Assembly: GCA_030522415.1 (NCBI GenBank)
Contig: CM060109.1
Span: 33,982,892-34,046,891, forward strand
Direction of reading: 5' to 3'
Source: Channallabes apus
Taxonomy: Eukaryota > Chordata > Actinopteri > Siluriformes > Clariidae
DNA: 64,000 nt
Of this stretch, positions 46,081-59,745 are shown piece by piece. Position 1 is the stretch's first letter; each line of letters opens with the position of its first letter. The position numbers and the translations under genes are program-made. The notes below the pieces were generated by a model, which ran no database searches, was not told the DNA's origin, and saw only the letters and a list, made by a program, of their open reading frames with translations.

Positions 46081-46322
46081 TTTCAACTCCACTGGACACC
46101 TCTGGGATGAGTTGGAATGTTGTCTGTGTATGCTAGGCCTCCTCACCCAGTATCAGAGCATGACTTCACTAATGCCCTTGTGGCTGAATGAGCACAAATC
46201 CCCACAGTCACACTCCAAAATCTAGTGGAAACCCTTTCTAGAAGAATGAAAATTGTTATAACAGTAAAGGGGGACCACCTCCTTATTAAAATTAACCATA
46301 GTTGTAGAATGTCCACATACTT
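46081..46322 (+). mobile_element. Fragment of a mariner/Tc1-type element related to the 24.7 kb MITE
   Basis: It ends in a GTAGAATGTCCACATACTTT terminus and carries the phrase CTCACCCAGTATCAGAGC and then ACTTCACTAATGCCC, the C-terminal coding region of fish elements with this TIR type. A GT run (46324-46364) follows directly. Confidence 0.55.
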
Positions 46323-46323
46323 T

Positions 46324-46364
46324 TGTGTGTGTGTGTGTGTATGTGTGTGTGTGTGTGTGTGTAT
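46324..46364. repeat. (GT)n microsatellite
   Basis: GT run with one AT interruption. Confidence 0.95.
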
Positions 46365-49300
46365 ACTGCCCAGTTGAAAAAAAAAAGTGCATTACTGAAT
46401 ACCAAGGAGTATGATTTAAGGTAAATAGCTGAATAATAGCCTGAGACTTTAAGCTGTTAAGTGTGAACAATCAAGCGTGTCATGAATGATTTTTCCAAGG
46501 AAGAAAAATTATTTTGTTAGAAAATGTATTTTGTATGTTCTTTTGTATTTTGATTACATTGCCAGCACAGTTATAGGAGCGAAATTGGTAACATGTTTAT
46601 GTAAAAAGTCTTGCAGCCCATGAAATATTGCACTGCAGAACAGTTTAGAAGTGGTATGAGAAAAGAAGCAATTGTGCACCCATTCTGCAACAACAAAAAC
46701 AATAAATAATAATAATAATATGTTTTATATATATATTTAAAACTAATTAATTGTGTCCTCGGATTAAATGTGTCCTCGGATCACTCAAAGAACACATTAT
46801 CCTGGTACAAAGCAAAATCCTGTTTCCAGGGCAAATGCATGTATTTAAAAGAACAGTCAGCATGCATGTCATCACAAAGACATTTTTAATACACTTAATT
46901 ATTCTTCTGTTTCAGCAATTATTTTATCATCCCAACACTGAATTTGATTTTTAATTGCATGAGTGGCTCTTAAAAGGAAACTAATTTCAGCAAGAAAAAC
47001 TCAGGCACCAAAGCCCTTCTTGTGTTACTTGTTCGCTTCGATTACCTTCCATTTAAATCGATTTGCCATTATATCAAAACCATCTTAAGCAGGTCCCTGC
47101 ATGAACATTGGATAATTAGGCATCCATGTTTCTGTATTTTTTTTTTGTAAATGTCATTATTTTGAAAATGTATTAACAGCGAAGAGGGTTAAAATGAGCT
47201 GATATGGATTCAAAGACTTCATAGGTAGAGATAGTAAAACTCATCAGTTTTTTGCATACCAAAGAAAACATCTAAATGTCAACAATGAACTTAGCTCGGA
47301 GGGAATAATAATTGCATTTTTTGTTGGAGGAATTTATGCATACTTCTTGCCTTTTTAAATGTATTTTATTTTAGACTGGTCATATTATCTGATCTACATT
47401 TTTCCTTTTTCATTATCTACTGAGTCTGCACCATTGGCCTTGAATGTGTATGTTTTCTTGGAAATGTATTAAAAAGAACCTGCTTATTCTTAATTATTAT
47501 AATGGTGCTAAAAGGTAGAAATGTGAATATGATCTACTTTTTCTGCTTTGACAGCAATATGAGTAATTAAGGAAGGATTAATTAAATTTTTCTGTTCTCT
47601 GCCAATCTTACTTACATGGACTGTATTTAGGGCACATACTGTATTGGTTGCAGGCAGGGTGCAGAGGCATTAGCTAAGTCTGTCTGGAATTCTCCCAGTG
47701 TCCCTGTCTGAAGGACTTCTCCTCTCTTTGCCCTTCTAACTTTAATGATTCTAATTCCCCATGCAAATACTATTCATTTGCTTCAGTTGAATAATTCTGG
47801 CTTCTCCTTAACCCTGAGGCTCTGGTAAAGGAAATACAAGGGAAGACCTGGCAATTACAAATTTGTACCCTACTTCATGTGCCCAAACGTACAGTATCTG
47901 AACTATGCTGCCAGTTGTGGAATTGAGCAGAGGAGGTCAAACATTGCCATTGGATGGTGCACAGAAGAAAATTATTTTGCCAAATAACACTTTCAAGGAT
48001 AATGTCATCCATGTGAAACATAATTTTATGGGACTGATTAATCACTTGTTCAGCTAAGTCTCTGGCGCTGAATGAGTGTGTACGTTTGTATGTTGGTGTA
48101 TGTCCGCATGCACAACTGCAACTCAACAGGGGTGATAATCTCTCATTACCCATGGTCCCTGGGTATTACTGTGTGGTATAGTGTGGGACAATCATGAGCC
48201 ATATTCCTCCCAGGGGCAGATGGAGCGAAGGCAGTCACTCGGTATAAGCTCCCATGTCTCTTGACCAGTGTGCTCATGCATAACACATTCATCACTACAA
48301 AGATGTGGCCACTAAATCAACATGATGGGACCCAGATTCCACTGTCCCTGTTTGAATGCTGTCATGTCATATTTTGAGGCCACAATGAATGTATTATCTG
48401 TTATGGTCGTCATAAGAATTCTGTGCAGCTGTCTCTTAAACACAGTATTTCACAAACACATGCACAGCCAGGCTGAACAAATTGAACAAATCGAATTCCT
48501 GCAGGCTAAATGTTTGACCAATTGTCACTGATATAATGTCAAGATAATATCACAGGGGATAAAAAAAAAAACTAACTATAATATGTTGTTATATTTACAC
48601 AATATAGATTCAATACAGATTCTTTGATTCTATAATTCTGGCTTTATGAAAGAAGCAGTATAGAGATCTAATTTCACAGTTGAAATGTCTTATTTAGCAG
48701 CCTGGCTGCATAGTTAGCTCATTAACACTGTATGTCTATTAGCCTTGGGCTATTCCATGAACAGAGAAAGAGAGATCATTGTTTCTGAAGTGCCTCTGTG
48801 GGACTTCAATAAATGCACCAAATACATTGACTTCAATATGTGATCTAGATTTTTAATATACTTCGAAGACACCCTTCAGTGGCAAAGGAAATTGTGGTTT
48901 TATCTCATTATTAGATTGCACAATTGGTCTGTGTGCTTGGGGCAAGATTGATCACCAGTGGGCTTATTATCATTATGAGAACGTTTAGTGCCAGTCCCTG
49001 TTGCCAGCCATGCTGATTCTTCGAAAACATCCCCCTAATAACCTTAACAAGAATATTGCCCCAGGATGGCCAATGTCTTTCTAAGGAGGGGCTGCAAACT
49101 GCTGGAGGCAAAACATACACTGTCCCTCACAAAGTCACCCTGTGCAGCTCCCCTCTTCCTCTCATCTTTATGGCTTCCAGTATTTTGCTCAGGTTCACTA
49201 ATCCCCTAACCCTCATTTTCAGAGCCTGCACTTTCAGCTCTCATATGGCTGATCACATTGTGCGGGTGGAGGAAATAGCCGAATTGATGAACACATTTAC

Positions 49301-49460
49301 ATCACAGAAAACTCAAATAAATTGTTTGTGAAGCCAACTGTAATTAGTTTATGTAATGAGAGGTATTTTTAAAAAAACTTTCTTTTTAGATTATTGAAAA
49401 CCGGCGGTATATTTTTAAGGTGGAAAAAAAAAAACCTTAAATACAAGACGCCGCTGAGAG
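46365..49460. other. Intergenic upstream of chmp2b; candidate regulatory blocks
   Basis: No gene seen. Repeat-poor blocks at 47540-48540 and 48660-49330 have balanced composition and long stretches without low-complexity runs, and could be conserved elements of the vgll3-chmp2b interval. Frames in them lack family motifs. Confidence 0.35.
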
Positions 49461-49461
49461 C

Positions 49462-49843
49462 AGCGTTGCCAGATTTGGGAAAATAAAATAAAAAATCTGT
49501 GTAAAACGCCCACATCGGAAGGTGAACCAAACCAGACAAAAATATTAATAAAGTTATCAATTATTTATTAATGACAACAATTGTTATTCACGGCTTTTAT
49601 ACGTTATAGAATTATTCAGTACAACAATTATGAAGGAAGAAAAGGTAAATATAAGACGATAAAGTCACCAGGTATTCACCACCCAGCATATATTAATTAA
49701 TTACAATTATTTTGAAGGATCGGTTGTAATCTAAGGGGTTTCACCGGGGATGATAATTTTTTTTACCCACCATAAGAAAATCCTCCGTCCAATTTAATAT
49801 ATAGATAATATATATATCAAAATATAGCGAATCTGGCAACGCA
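49462..49843. mobile_element. Small inverted-repeat element (MITE) upstream of chmp2b
   Basis: GCGTTGCCAGATT near the left edge is matched by AATCTGGCAACGC at 49830-49842, a perfect 13-bp inverted repeat enclosing about 380 bp of AT-rich DNA. The superfamily is unclear and I could not define a target duplication. It ends about 235 bases before the chmp2b start codon. Confidence 0.6.
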
Positions 49844-49924
49844 GTGTGTATGAGCCTTCTACCAGTTCAGTCTGCGATCTCTAGCACCCTCTAGAGTGTC
49901 AGGAAGCTTTCGTGAGCTGCGCGG

Positions 49925-49932
49925 TGACGTCA
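49925..49932. promoter_or_regulatory. chmp2b: CRE (TGACGTCA) in the chmp2b promoter
   Basis: A perfect palindromic CREB/ATF site in a GC-rich stretch (49900-49945), about 150 bases before the start codon. No TATA box is nearby, which suits a housekeeping gene. Confidence 0.55.
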
Positions 49933-50077
49933 GAGACGCGCTGACTCAGTGCAGTCATGTGTAGGGGAAAATCAGCTCGCTTTAGAGATAACAAATAAGG
50001 ATATCAGGAGTTTTCGGCACACAGCCGGACTGAGATCCCACACTAAATTAAGTCATAGTTTTAAACATCTAGTCGTC

Positions 50078-50582
50078 ATGGCCTCCCTGTTTAAGAAAAA
50101 GACTGTCGACGGTAAGTTACTTTTTTCTACTGTTACTTATTATTTTAGACTGTTTTTTCCCATCTAAATGGAGACACAGTTTCTCCATTCAAATCTGCCA
50201 CATCTGCTAATTTATGAATTCACGTTCTACCTGTTCTGTTGACTTAGCTAACACCATCAGCTTTAAGGAAGATTCTTCTTAATGCCAACAACAACAAGAA
50301 TAATGTTAATTAATTAATTTCATTACTTAATTACAGCTATCCAAACGTATATTTTGTCTGTTTAATATTTACTAGTCTACTTGATGTGTGTTCTTAGTTA
50401 AGTCTATCTGAAATTAGTTCCTACCAGAGATTTACGTGAAAAATAATAATAAGTTACCAGTCCACTAATGTCTCCCCTCCCCATCCTCCCTCATTGCAAT
50501 TCTTGTTTGCTGCTTACTTGTATATTATGTGAACTAGCTGCTGTAACAATTAAGATTAAGAAAGATTAGGATAAAGAAATAC

Positions 50583-50653
<71 letters not shown>

Positions 50654-53405
50654 CTGTATACATAATGTACCATACCCCACTTGAATGAGGTAAGGCTTAC
50701 AGTGCTATTCATGGTACCTGGTTTACTCAGAAGAATACTCCTCTTAATACTTGTTAATATTGTAGATATTATGATGTTTTTTTTGTTGTTGTTTCGAGAA
50801 CTGTTTATTTAGAAGAATATTCACAATGTTTCTTTATAGCTTTCAATTAATTCATTTTTGTTATGAAAATATCTCCAAAAGTGTGTATACACAAATCTTT
50901 AAGACTTTCCTGTTTCTTTACCTATGGTGCATTTCCATGTTGTTGTTGATGGCTGTCTGTGATAACACATAGCAGCTCTACAGTATTTGTATATTTCCAT
51001 TATGTAACATACTGCTTTTGACTGAGGTAAACCATACACTAATGAAGCATAATTCAAGGTACATGTATTAACAAACCATTTAATATATTGACTAGGTGTA
51101 ATGAGGTACAATTAAAAAGGATTTAGTCAGAGGGATCCCGTTCTTAATGCTTGGTGGAGCCAGACAAAGTGCTTAGTTCATGGCTACATTATTCAAGACT
51201 TTTATAGCTACTGTAACATCTTTCCATTCTTTACACTGGTGTGAAATCCATTTCCTGTCGATTTATGGCTACAGACCTACATTGAGTAGACTGTATTTAT
51301 ATATTCAATTTTCTTCATATTGCAGATATCTACAACGTTTTGCCTAGAATGTCTACTCGAAACCCCATTTTGCCTTCCGCTTCAATTAGCTTTCATTTAT
51401 TCATAAATAATTTATTTCTGGTATTAATGCGACTCCAAGAGTAATGTATATATACTCTTCCAGGCTTTACAGTTTGCCATATACTTGTAATTTCCTTACA
51501 TAGAAACCATAGCATTCCTTCCACCACTTCACCATATCACGTTTATTCATGTAGTATTGCAAATGGCATGTAGTGTAAACCTTTAATATAATAATTTCTA
51601 AATATGTTTTGACAGATTGAACAGATCACTGTTGCAAGTAAAAACATATCTTAATTACTTAAGCACAATAAATAATAATAAATACTTACATGTTGGATGT
51701 GTTCCTCTGCGATTGCTGATCCAACGTTTGTTTCTGAAGTTCATAAGCCTGGTTTAATTTGTATTACTGTCGTATTAGCGCAGTGTTAGTGCAGCGCCAT
51801 TGTGCCAACCTGCCCTCGCTCTTACTTTGAGATGGCACAGTTGGTTTGTCTCCTAGACTTGCGTAGACGACATCCCACCCTCTAATACGTTTCGATATAC
51901 GTCATCTTTTACGTAGTGTATTAAAGTCATTAACAGTTACTTTGCATTTTTGGGTGATAAGTTGGAAAGAAACATTTGTAAAAACTATCATGTTGTTTTG
52001 TTAATCTATTTAAAGTAACAATATTTTTATTGTATTTATTGGATTTGATAGAATTAAATTTTCAAAACGTAAAAAAATTTAAATTTTTAAAAAATTTAAA
52101 AAATTTTGAATGAAAGGATTTCGATTTTTAATCTTTTATTATTATTATTATTATTATTATTATAATAATAAAGTCCAACATTAATTTTTTCCTCTTCTTT
52201 ATTTAGCATTTTCTTTCTTTTGACTTTTTTCCCCCCGTTTTTTAACTGCCTGGCAGCTCATATCACATGTCATAGCTCATATCACAGTATTATTCTGCAG
52301 TGGGCTTCCTTTTCTTGTACTTGAAATGTGTGAGCATGGATGTCTATTAAACGGTGGATGGAGGTTATCTTTTACATTATAAAAATGATTGATAATTAAA
52401 TATCTAGTTTCCCTCCAGATAAACTCACCCCATCTAATATCTTTTCTAATATAAACAGTTGAATATTTTACTTAAAGCAATACTCTGATTTAATAATCAC
52501 TTTTCAGTTCAAGTAGGCTGTTTTATGGGTCACTTTAGTAAAATATGTAAAATATGCAGTGTTTTTTTTCCCTTTCTTTTTAAATTTGTGGCCATTTATT
52601 TGTGGGTTGGAGTTAGAAAGTATGATTTAAAGTCATTATGTATGATAATTTACCTCAACGTTTTCTTTTCTTTAGCGTACATTAAATTATTTTTTTTTAA
52701 TTGTGACGTTCTACAGATGACTCTAAATTTCTTTTTGAGAATGTGATACTGGACTATTTGCTTACCAGTATAAATTGTGGCCATTAAAAAAAATACCACA
52801 AAATGTATGGGTTATAAACACTTTCAGTTAAAGATGTGGTTAATTCACAAAATCATTAGTATAAAATGTTCAAACGGCTCATGGCATAATGCTTGTAATT
52901 TTGCCCTGGTTTTAGATGTTCTCCTTTTTGGAAATTACTTTGTGATGATTTGAAACAGCCAACTGTTCCTATAAAAATGTAGATCTAATAATGGAAGGAC
53001 CATGCCTCAATGGGACTGAAGTAATTCAGTGATAATGTTGCTTTCCCATGTGATCACAACTAATTAACTAATTTTATATCAGGTTGAAGCATTAAACAGT
53101 TGTGCACAGTGAGTTTATGCATGTTGTAGGGGGACCAGTTACAATTTTCATTTCTCTGTATCTAAAATGGTATATTTGTTAACCCTAAACAAAAATACTC
53201 AAATAAATTCAGTGTGTTCTTGAAGTATTGCAAAAATAAAATGGATTTTAATTTGATGAATGATTGACAAGCCAAAGCAATTTTTAAAAAGAAATCTAAA
53301 AGTTTTTTTAGTCCATAAAATCACACCTTTGCAAATAAAACAGCTTTATTAAAAACAATTGACACGATTGTGCAAATGTGTGTTTGTGTGTGTGCATGCA
53401 TGAAC

Positions 53406-53442
<37 letters not shown>

Positions 53443-56400
53443 TTTCCCTATATGTATTTACATGTACTTCTTTCTTTTTTATTAAGAAATGTAAAATTTT
53501 GAACCGAACAACATAAAGCCGCTTTAGTAGGAAGCTTTCTGAACATGAATCTGCCGGTAGTACACAGTGTTTGCAATTGGCGAAGTGGCCTACATAGTGG
53601 TCTGCACATGTATTAGATCTCAAAGACAAGCTTAAAGTTTCAGCTCAATGAACTATAACTGGATTTTCAAGGCAAATTTATTGCATCTTCCTCCTCATCC
53701 CCTTCTGCCACAGATATCATCAAAGAGCAGACCAAAGAGCTGAGGGGCACCCAGAGACAAATCAGCAGAGACCGTGCCTCTTTGGAAAAACAGGAGAAGC
53801 AAATGGTAAGTGGGACAGGAAAAATGGCATATATGCATGGTATAAATTCCTGTATTTCCTTAAACTGTACAGAGCATTTAAAATCGATAAAGTGAGGTCT
53901 GTTCTGCTTATGACACATTGTTTTAAATCTAAAAATTAGGTTTTGATTTTTGGTTTCAGAAACAAGATAGACTAAAAGGCACTAATAAGAGAGATGCTCT
54001 TGGAGAAAGATGTTAGGGCTGCAAAGAAAGAGGATGCTCTGCATTACAAACTTGGAATAATATATTTCACAATTTTTTAATCATTAAATATGAAGAAACT
54101 AGTCATTTACCTTCAGTAAACAGAAACATTAATGTAATTGCTCCCAGAAGGTTTCTGTAATTTTATGAATTATTTTTATTTAAAAAGTAAAAATGATGTC
54201 TAAATTGAGCTTTACTGTATATCACTTGATATTATGGTAATGTTTTGGTTTATCTGTAAGGCAACAAATACTTCCCAGCCCTGGGGGGGAGTGGTGCTGA
54301 GGCTCAAATAAGGGACCTTCTGATTAGCAGCCCACCACCTTAACCACCAAGCTACCTCTGCCTGACTGGTTTATCTATAGGTTCTGTCAAGCTATTCAAT
54401 AATAACATATCATTATATCACATCAACTTATCATTAGGCAGATGTAATATATGTAAAAGTTAAAGCAAAGACCACTTTTAAGTGCAGCTTACTTTCTCTT
54501 AGCTTATGATGTAGCTACTGTCAGGTTGTAGACAGGAGGTTGTACTGCTATAGACATCAGTCTGTCACTTTTGCTCTAGTTATCAAACTCTAAGTGCTGC
54601 CTAGTGTCTGACACAGCAATAAAACATCCCTAATCATTTGTATTCCACTGCTCCCATTTCATCCCATCATACAATATAAATAATCGCTATGACAGGAGGA
54701 GATTCCTATCAGAAGTTTGTTTTGACTATAAAATGTCCTTATTTCAGTCAGGAAAAGTGACACTAGACCATTGAATCATTTATCATCTTGTTTACGTAGG
54801 ACACAGTTTTTAAGGTCACATTTTTTACATTGAAGGAGGAGGATGCATTGTATGGGTTCATCAGTTCTGTATTCATCTGTTTATTTTGAGAAGGAGATTG
54901 ACACATGCCAAGCACCTGTTTTCAGTGTACAGTAATCCCATGTGAGTTTTTAGCACAATTTTTGAAATGTTTGTTCATTGTTTGTTCATTGTTATTAATT
55001 AACTTGTTAAGTACACATCTAAATCTAAATGTAAACTCTCAGCCATTTTATTTTTACAAACATTTTTGCTAAAAAAATCTTTTTTTTTTACAGATTTGAC
55101 AACAAAGTATTCGGCCAGACATAATGCTTCTATGAGCTCAGTAAAAATTATCAGCTAATTTATTTATAAAACTGCACAAAAAGTTGTCGTACCAAACAGG
55201 GGCTGTGGTAGCTCTGTGTTTATGCTGTTGACCTTCTGATCAGAAGGTCGCAGGTTCAAACTCCATCACTTTGCCACTGTACAAAACCCTCAACTGTTTG
55301 AATGTACAACGAGATAAACGTATGTTGCTCTGGGTAAGAGTGTCTATCAAATGCGTTAAATGTACTGTAAGTGTTGCTTTTGTATTCATGTTTACTTTCC
55401 ATTGTGGAATTTTTCTTATGAAATTTTGAACTCAAACTTTTAGTTACATTATTTTTGAAGGGACCTTTGTATTAGAGACTTTTTGTGTAGTACTGTATAT
55501 GCAATTCATAACAATGGCTAATTGTAAGCTGCTAATTTGCAGCTTTGCTGAAAACTTGTGTTGCACAGCAGAGCTGCATCAATTCGTTCATGTTGCAATA
55601 AAAATATTTTGTCTAATGCATAAAGTCCCCGGAGCTCTCAAGTGCTGTTTTTATTCACTTACTAACAGATGCTTACTTGAGAATCTAAACCAGTTGTTAC
55701 CTGGGGTACATAAGCCTCCAAAATTAATTGTATTATACTTCCACATCACAAGCACACATCTTTTTTGAAAACCATAACCCATAAAGATGATTTAAAGAGG
55801 TATATCTGGTAGGCTGTTATGTTTTATTTATATTACAAATCTATTTGTCATAATCAGGAAATGGAAATTAAGAAAATGGCCAAGGCTGGAAACAGAGATG
55901 CCTGCAAGATCCTGGCTAAGCAACTAGTCCAGCTGAGGAAGCAGAAGAATAGAACCTATGCTGTGAGCTCTAAAGTGACCTCTATGTCCACTCAGACCAA
56001 GGTCATGAACTCTCAAATGAAAATGGCTGGTGCTATGTCTACAACAGCCAAGGTAAGGCTGTTTCCTTTTGGAGCCACTAGATATCCATAAATTTGGGTA
56101 TGCTTATGTTAATTTACAGTATGTAAAGTTGATCAATGATTGTGGAAAGACTTAACATAGGTTGCAAAAGCAGGAGTGTGTACATACTGTAGAAGATACT
56201 GAACTTCAAAATAATGCATAAGCAAATTTAATTAACATTGGTTTCCAGAGGAGATGAGGCAGCAGGCATGCAAATAAACCATTTCTGATACAGGGTACTG
56301 TAAGTAACAGACACAAAAATGATCATATCCTTAACCCACTGGAAGGCAAATCTATTCCACCAGCTGTTCAAGATACAACTGTGTATATTAAATGTGCTGC

Positions 56401-58419
56401 ATTTGCATTCTCAGAAACTCGCTGTTGGACTACAATAGGACAATAGTTCTAAAATCCAACTGAAACCATTCCAAATTAAGATTTCATCTGTTTCAGACTT
56501 GAGTGGGGAAAAAAGTGTGTTTTGTGAAAGCAGGCCAAGACTCCTCTGAATACCTGAGCTGAGGACAATGAACCTGGGCCATGATTAAGGGGATTTGTAT
56601 TGTGCTATTAGAAACGAAATACTCTATGCGGGCAATACTAGTGCATCTACTGTATTTCAGTATTTCCTTTGTGAATACTTACTAAATTAATTGTATAATA
56701 AGTATAGTTCTGAGAATATAAAAAGTGATACTTTTTATCAGTGTTATAATTGAGTTGTATATAAATATGCCTAGTGATCAAACTTAAGGCATGGTTAGTA
56801 ATGATATACAGTGGGGGAAATAAGTATTTGATCCCCTACAGATTTTTTAAGTTTGCCCACTTACAAAGAAATGAAGGGTCTATAATTCTTATCATAGATT
56901 TATGGTAAAGGATTGAGACAGAATAAACAGAAATCCAGGAAAACCACATGATACAAATGCTATGAATTAAGTTTAATTTTCATTTCAATGAGAGAAATAA
57001 GCATATGATCCCCTACCAACCAACAATAATTCTGCCTCTCACAGACTGGTTATGTGCTCTTGTGGTACATCTATTAATTTAAGAAGGTGTTCCTAACAAC
57101 AATGTGGTATGTGTATAAAAGCCACCTGTCCACAAAATCTCTATCTTCCATTCAAACCTCACCACCATTGGCGAGACGAAAGAGCTGTCAAAGCAAGTCA
57201 GGAACAAGATTTTAGAATGGGCTGGAATGGGCTACAGGACCATCAGCTAGAAGCTTGGTGAGAAGGAGACAACTGCTGGAGCGATTATTTACCAATGGAA
57301 GAAATACAAAGTAACCATTAATGGCCCTATATGCAAGATTTCACCTCATGAAGTAAGAATAATCATGAGAAAAATGAGGGACCAGCCCAGGACTACATGA
57401 GAGGAGCTTGTGAATGATCTCAAGGCAGTTGGGAGCACAGTCACCAAACAAACCATTGGTAACCAATACGCCTGCCTGGATTTCCACTGTGCTTTCCAGC
57501 AAGGGTTTCTCTACCAAGTACTACATGTTTTGCTTGGGGATCAAATACTTATTTCCCTCATTGAAATGCAACTTAATTCATAATATTTGTATCATGCACT
57601 TTTTCTGGATTATTGGTTGATATTCTGTCTCAATTCTTTAACATAAACCTATGACACACACACCCACACGCGCACACACACACACACACAGACAGTATCT
57701 TCTCTTTGTCAGGAAGAAAGTTATTAATATTTACGTCCCTGACCATTGATGTGTTGTGGGAGTTGTACATAGTGTCGTAGTGAAGGCTTTCTGGAGAACC
57801 TGCTGTCGAAGACATGCTCTGTAATGAGGTTGTGATAGAGAAGATTTGTGTAAATAATTCTCTGTAAACAAATAGGGCTTTACCTGTTTTGTCTGCAGTG
57901 TAATTCTGCTGAAAGCCCATAGGGCTCTTAAAAAAGTCTGCTCTCTGCTCAACCTTTTTTTATATGTGCTGTACTTGCAACACGATTTATGTTGAGCTAC
58001 TGTACATTCAAAATGTATTCCTCCATGCTGCACACACTGTCTGTGATTAAAATGTTTTATCCCTGTGTGTCAAATATACCGTAAAATCTTTCTTTGAATC
58101 TGATTAATATTATGATGTCTGTCTATATTTCAGACTATGCAGGCTGTCAATAAAAAAATGGACCCAAAAAAGACAATGCAGATGATGCAGGGCTTCCAGA
58201 AAGAAAACATGAAAATGGGGATGACTGAAGATATGAGTGAGAACACCTATTAAAAATATTAATAATATTTGATTGACCCTGTTTCAGAACAGGGAACATA
58301 AATGAGACTTTGGAAGTAACGGTCAAAACACAATTGTTTAGTGAATATGTACTGTAATCCCAAAGTCCTTTTAAGCATGAAACATTCATAAATATAAATC
58401 TTTTAAACTCAAACCTAAC

Positions 58420-58472
<53 letters not shown>

Positions 58473-59688
58473 GTTATTTGCATTTCTATATATTTGTTCC
58501 CACAATTATTGTTTTCTCCAGTTGTTTACATATTTATTAACTAATCTCCATTTTTTACATGTCCTTGCCCATATAATAATGAGTCAATCAATGTTTTATT
58601 AATCGTTGAATGCCTTAAACCAGGCTACACCTAATTGTTACTCTTTGTATTTATCTCGGGCAAATGGTTTTATGCAAACATTACTACAGTAGCTACTGTA
58701 CTTTCAGTTAAAATAGTGAATATCTTATTTCATTTGGAAAATATAAATACAAACCATAGTTAAAGCTTGATAAATGGATTGATGTTTGGGTTGTAGTGTG
58801 ACAGAAAAATTTTTTTAGCCAGCATGTCACAGATGAACTTAATGATCTGAAATTATGGCTTTTGTGGCACTAAAAGAGACGTAAGGCTATCAGTAGTACA
58901 CATGAATCCTTTTTTAAAACATGTCTTATCTCTGTGTTGACTTCATACCCCATAATTATTATATAATTAGCATATAGATGAAATCCAGAAATGAAAAGGA
59001 ATAAAAGTGCATAAATAGAGATATATTACAATAAACAAATATGAAATACAACAGCAAAAATATTTTAATGCATAAACAAATACATTTTCAGCTAACTTTG
59101 GATTACTATTGTTATTACAATAAATTACAAAGAAATTGCTATATAAGTTTTTTTTTTTTTTTTTTTTTTAATCCTCAGTCAATGACACACTGGATGAAAT
59201 TTTTAGTGAGTCAGGTGAGGAGGAGGAATCTCAGGACATTGTGAACCAGATGCTGGATGAAATTGGAATCGAAATTTCAGGAAAGGTAAGACACTTGTTT
59301 ACTCGCCAGCTCAATTTCTCTCTAGTTTTCCATTTACCTTATATGAATAGTTTGGGGTTCCACATAGTTAATAGGTAGTTTCGGCAGATGTGTGGCTTTT
59401 GGCTTTGCCTTTGGTTTGTCGCTCACCCAATATCTTTCAATTCAGACAGATGTGTATTGTGCTTCCTTTAGGCTGAAACATAATCTATATCTTACCTCAA
59501 ATCTTTTCTATTTGTTAGTTCTTTTAAATATAATGTGATTATTTATTCTTTGGAGTCATTTTGCTGTTATGCAGATGGCAAGAGCCCCCTCAGCTGGTAA
59601 GAATTTTCCAAGTGCATCAAAGGCCAAGGCTGCTACCATTTCCGATGAGGACATTGAGAGGCAGCTGAAGGCCCTGGGAATGGACTGA
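50078..59688 (+). CDS. chmp2b: Charged multivesicular body protein 2b (ESCRT-III), complete, six exons, 214 aa
   Basis: CHMP2B is an ESCRT-III subunit that polymerises on endosomal membranes for vesicle budding and scission and recruits VPS4. The exons are 50078-50111, 53714-53805, 55858-56052, 58134-58236, 59179-59285 and 59575-59688. All are GT-AG, the phases join and the total is 645 bases. The protein begins [17 protein letters not shown]. It continues through the basic helical hairpin ([13 protein letters not shown], then [10 protein letters not shown]) and the family hallmark [18 protein letters not shown]. It then passes the acidic segment [13 protein letters not shown] and ends with the MIT-interacting motif [16 protein letters not shown]. 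Length and motifs fit vertebrate CHMP2B (213 aa in human). The first intron is long (3.6 kb) and intron 3 carries a Tc1 remnant. Neighbours vgll3 and pou1f1 match the human order. Confidence 0.97.
50583..50650. repeat. (CTAT)n(CT)n compound microsatellite
   Basis: About eight CTAT units followed by a CT run. Confidence 0.95.
53406..53442. repeat. (GATA)n microsatellite
   Basis: About nine GATA units. Confidence 0.95.
54268..54368 (-). repeat. tRNA-derived SINE fragment, minus strand
   Basis: The text around GGGACCTTCTGATTAGCAGC and CTTAACCACCAAGCTACC is a reversed SINE head, related to the copies at 18.7 and 55.2 kb. Confidence 0.6.
55196..55365 (+). repeat. tRNA-derived SINE, plus strand, in chmp2b intron 2
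   Basis: The head GGTAGCTCTGTG and then the B-box-like CAGGTTCAAACTCC are followed by a body with CTCTGGGTAAGAGTGTCTAT and AAATGCGTTAAATGTA. This is the same second SINE family as at 18.7 kb, in the forward direction. Confidence 0.7.
56809..57649 (+). mobile_element. Internally deleted Tc1-like element (family C) in chmp2b intron 3
   Basis: The left end CAGTGGGGGAAATAAGTATT with a TA before it, and the inner right-end phrase GGGGATCAAATACTTATTTC, identify the family. The plus strand from 57165 carries the N-terminal transposase region (helix-turn-helix, then an [13 protein letters not shown] linker and KTIGNQ) with stops. The catalytic core has been deleted. The far right end is replaced by a CA repeat (57653-57690). 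Confidence 0.75.
58421..58470. repeat. (ATT)n microsatellite
   Basis: About 16 units, in chmp2b intron 4. Confidence 0.95.
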
Positions 59689-59739
59689 AACTCTTTGCAC
59701 TCTACACCTGTGCTTTCTGTGCCAAAGCAAAGGGCTTGT

Positions 59740-59745
59740 ATTAAA
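59740..59745 (+). terminator. chmp2b: chmp2b proximal polyadenylation signal (candidate)
   Basis: ATTAAA lies about 50 bases after the stop codon. Stronger AATAAA signals at 61247-61252 and 61277-61286 are followed by a GT-rich stretch (TTGTGGTGTGTCCTTTG) and may be the main distal site, giving a 3' UTR of about 1.6 kb. Confidence 0.45.

Larger units (their letters stand above)
50112..53713. other. chmp2b intron 1
   Basis: Contains a CTAT/CT microsatellite (50583-50650), an ATT/TAA repeat (52136-52170) and a GATA repeat (53406-53442). No other gene was seen. A small GC-richer patch with ACGTCA-type sites lies at 51770-51915. Confidence 0.6.

Noticed and set aside
58421..58470. CRISPR-like or other array in the repeat-rich stretches
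   Set aside because: All arrays here are simple microsatellites. This is eukaryotic DNA and no spaced-repeat pattern is present.
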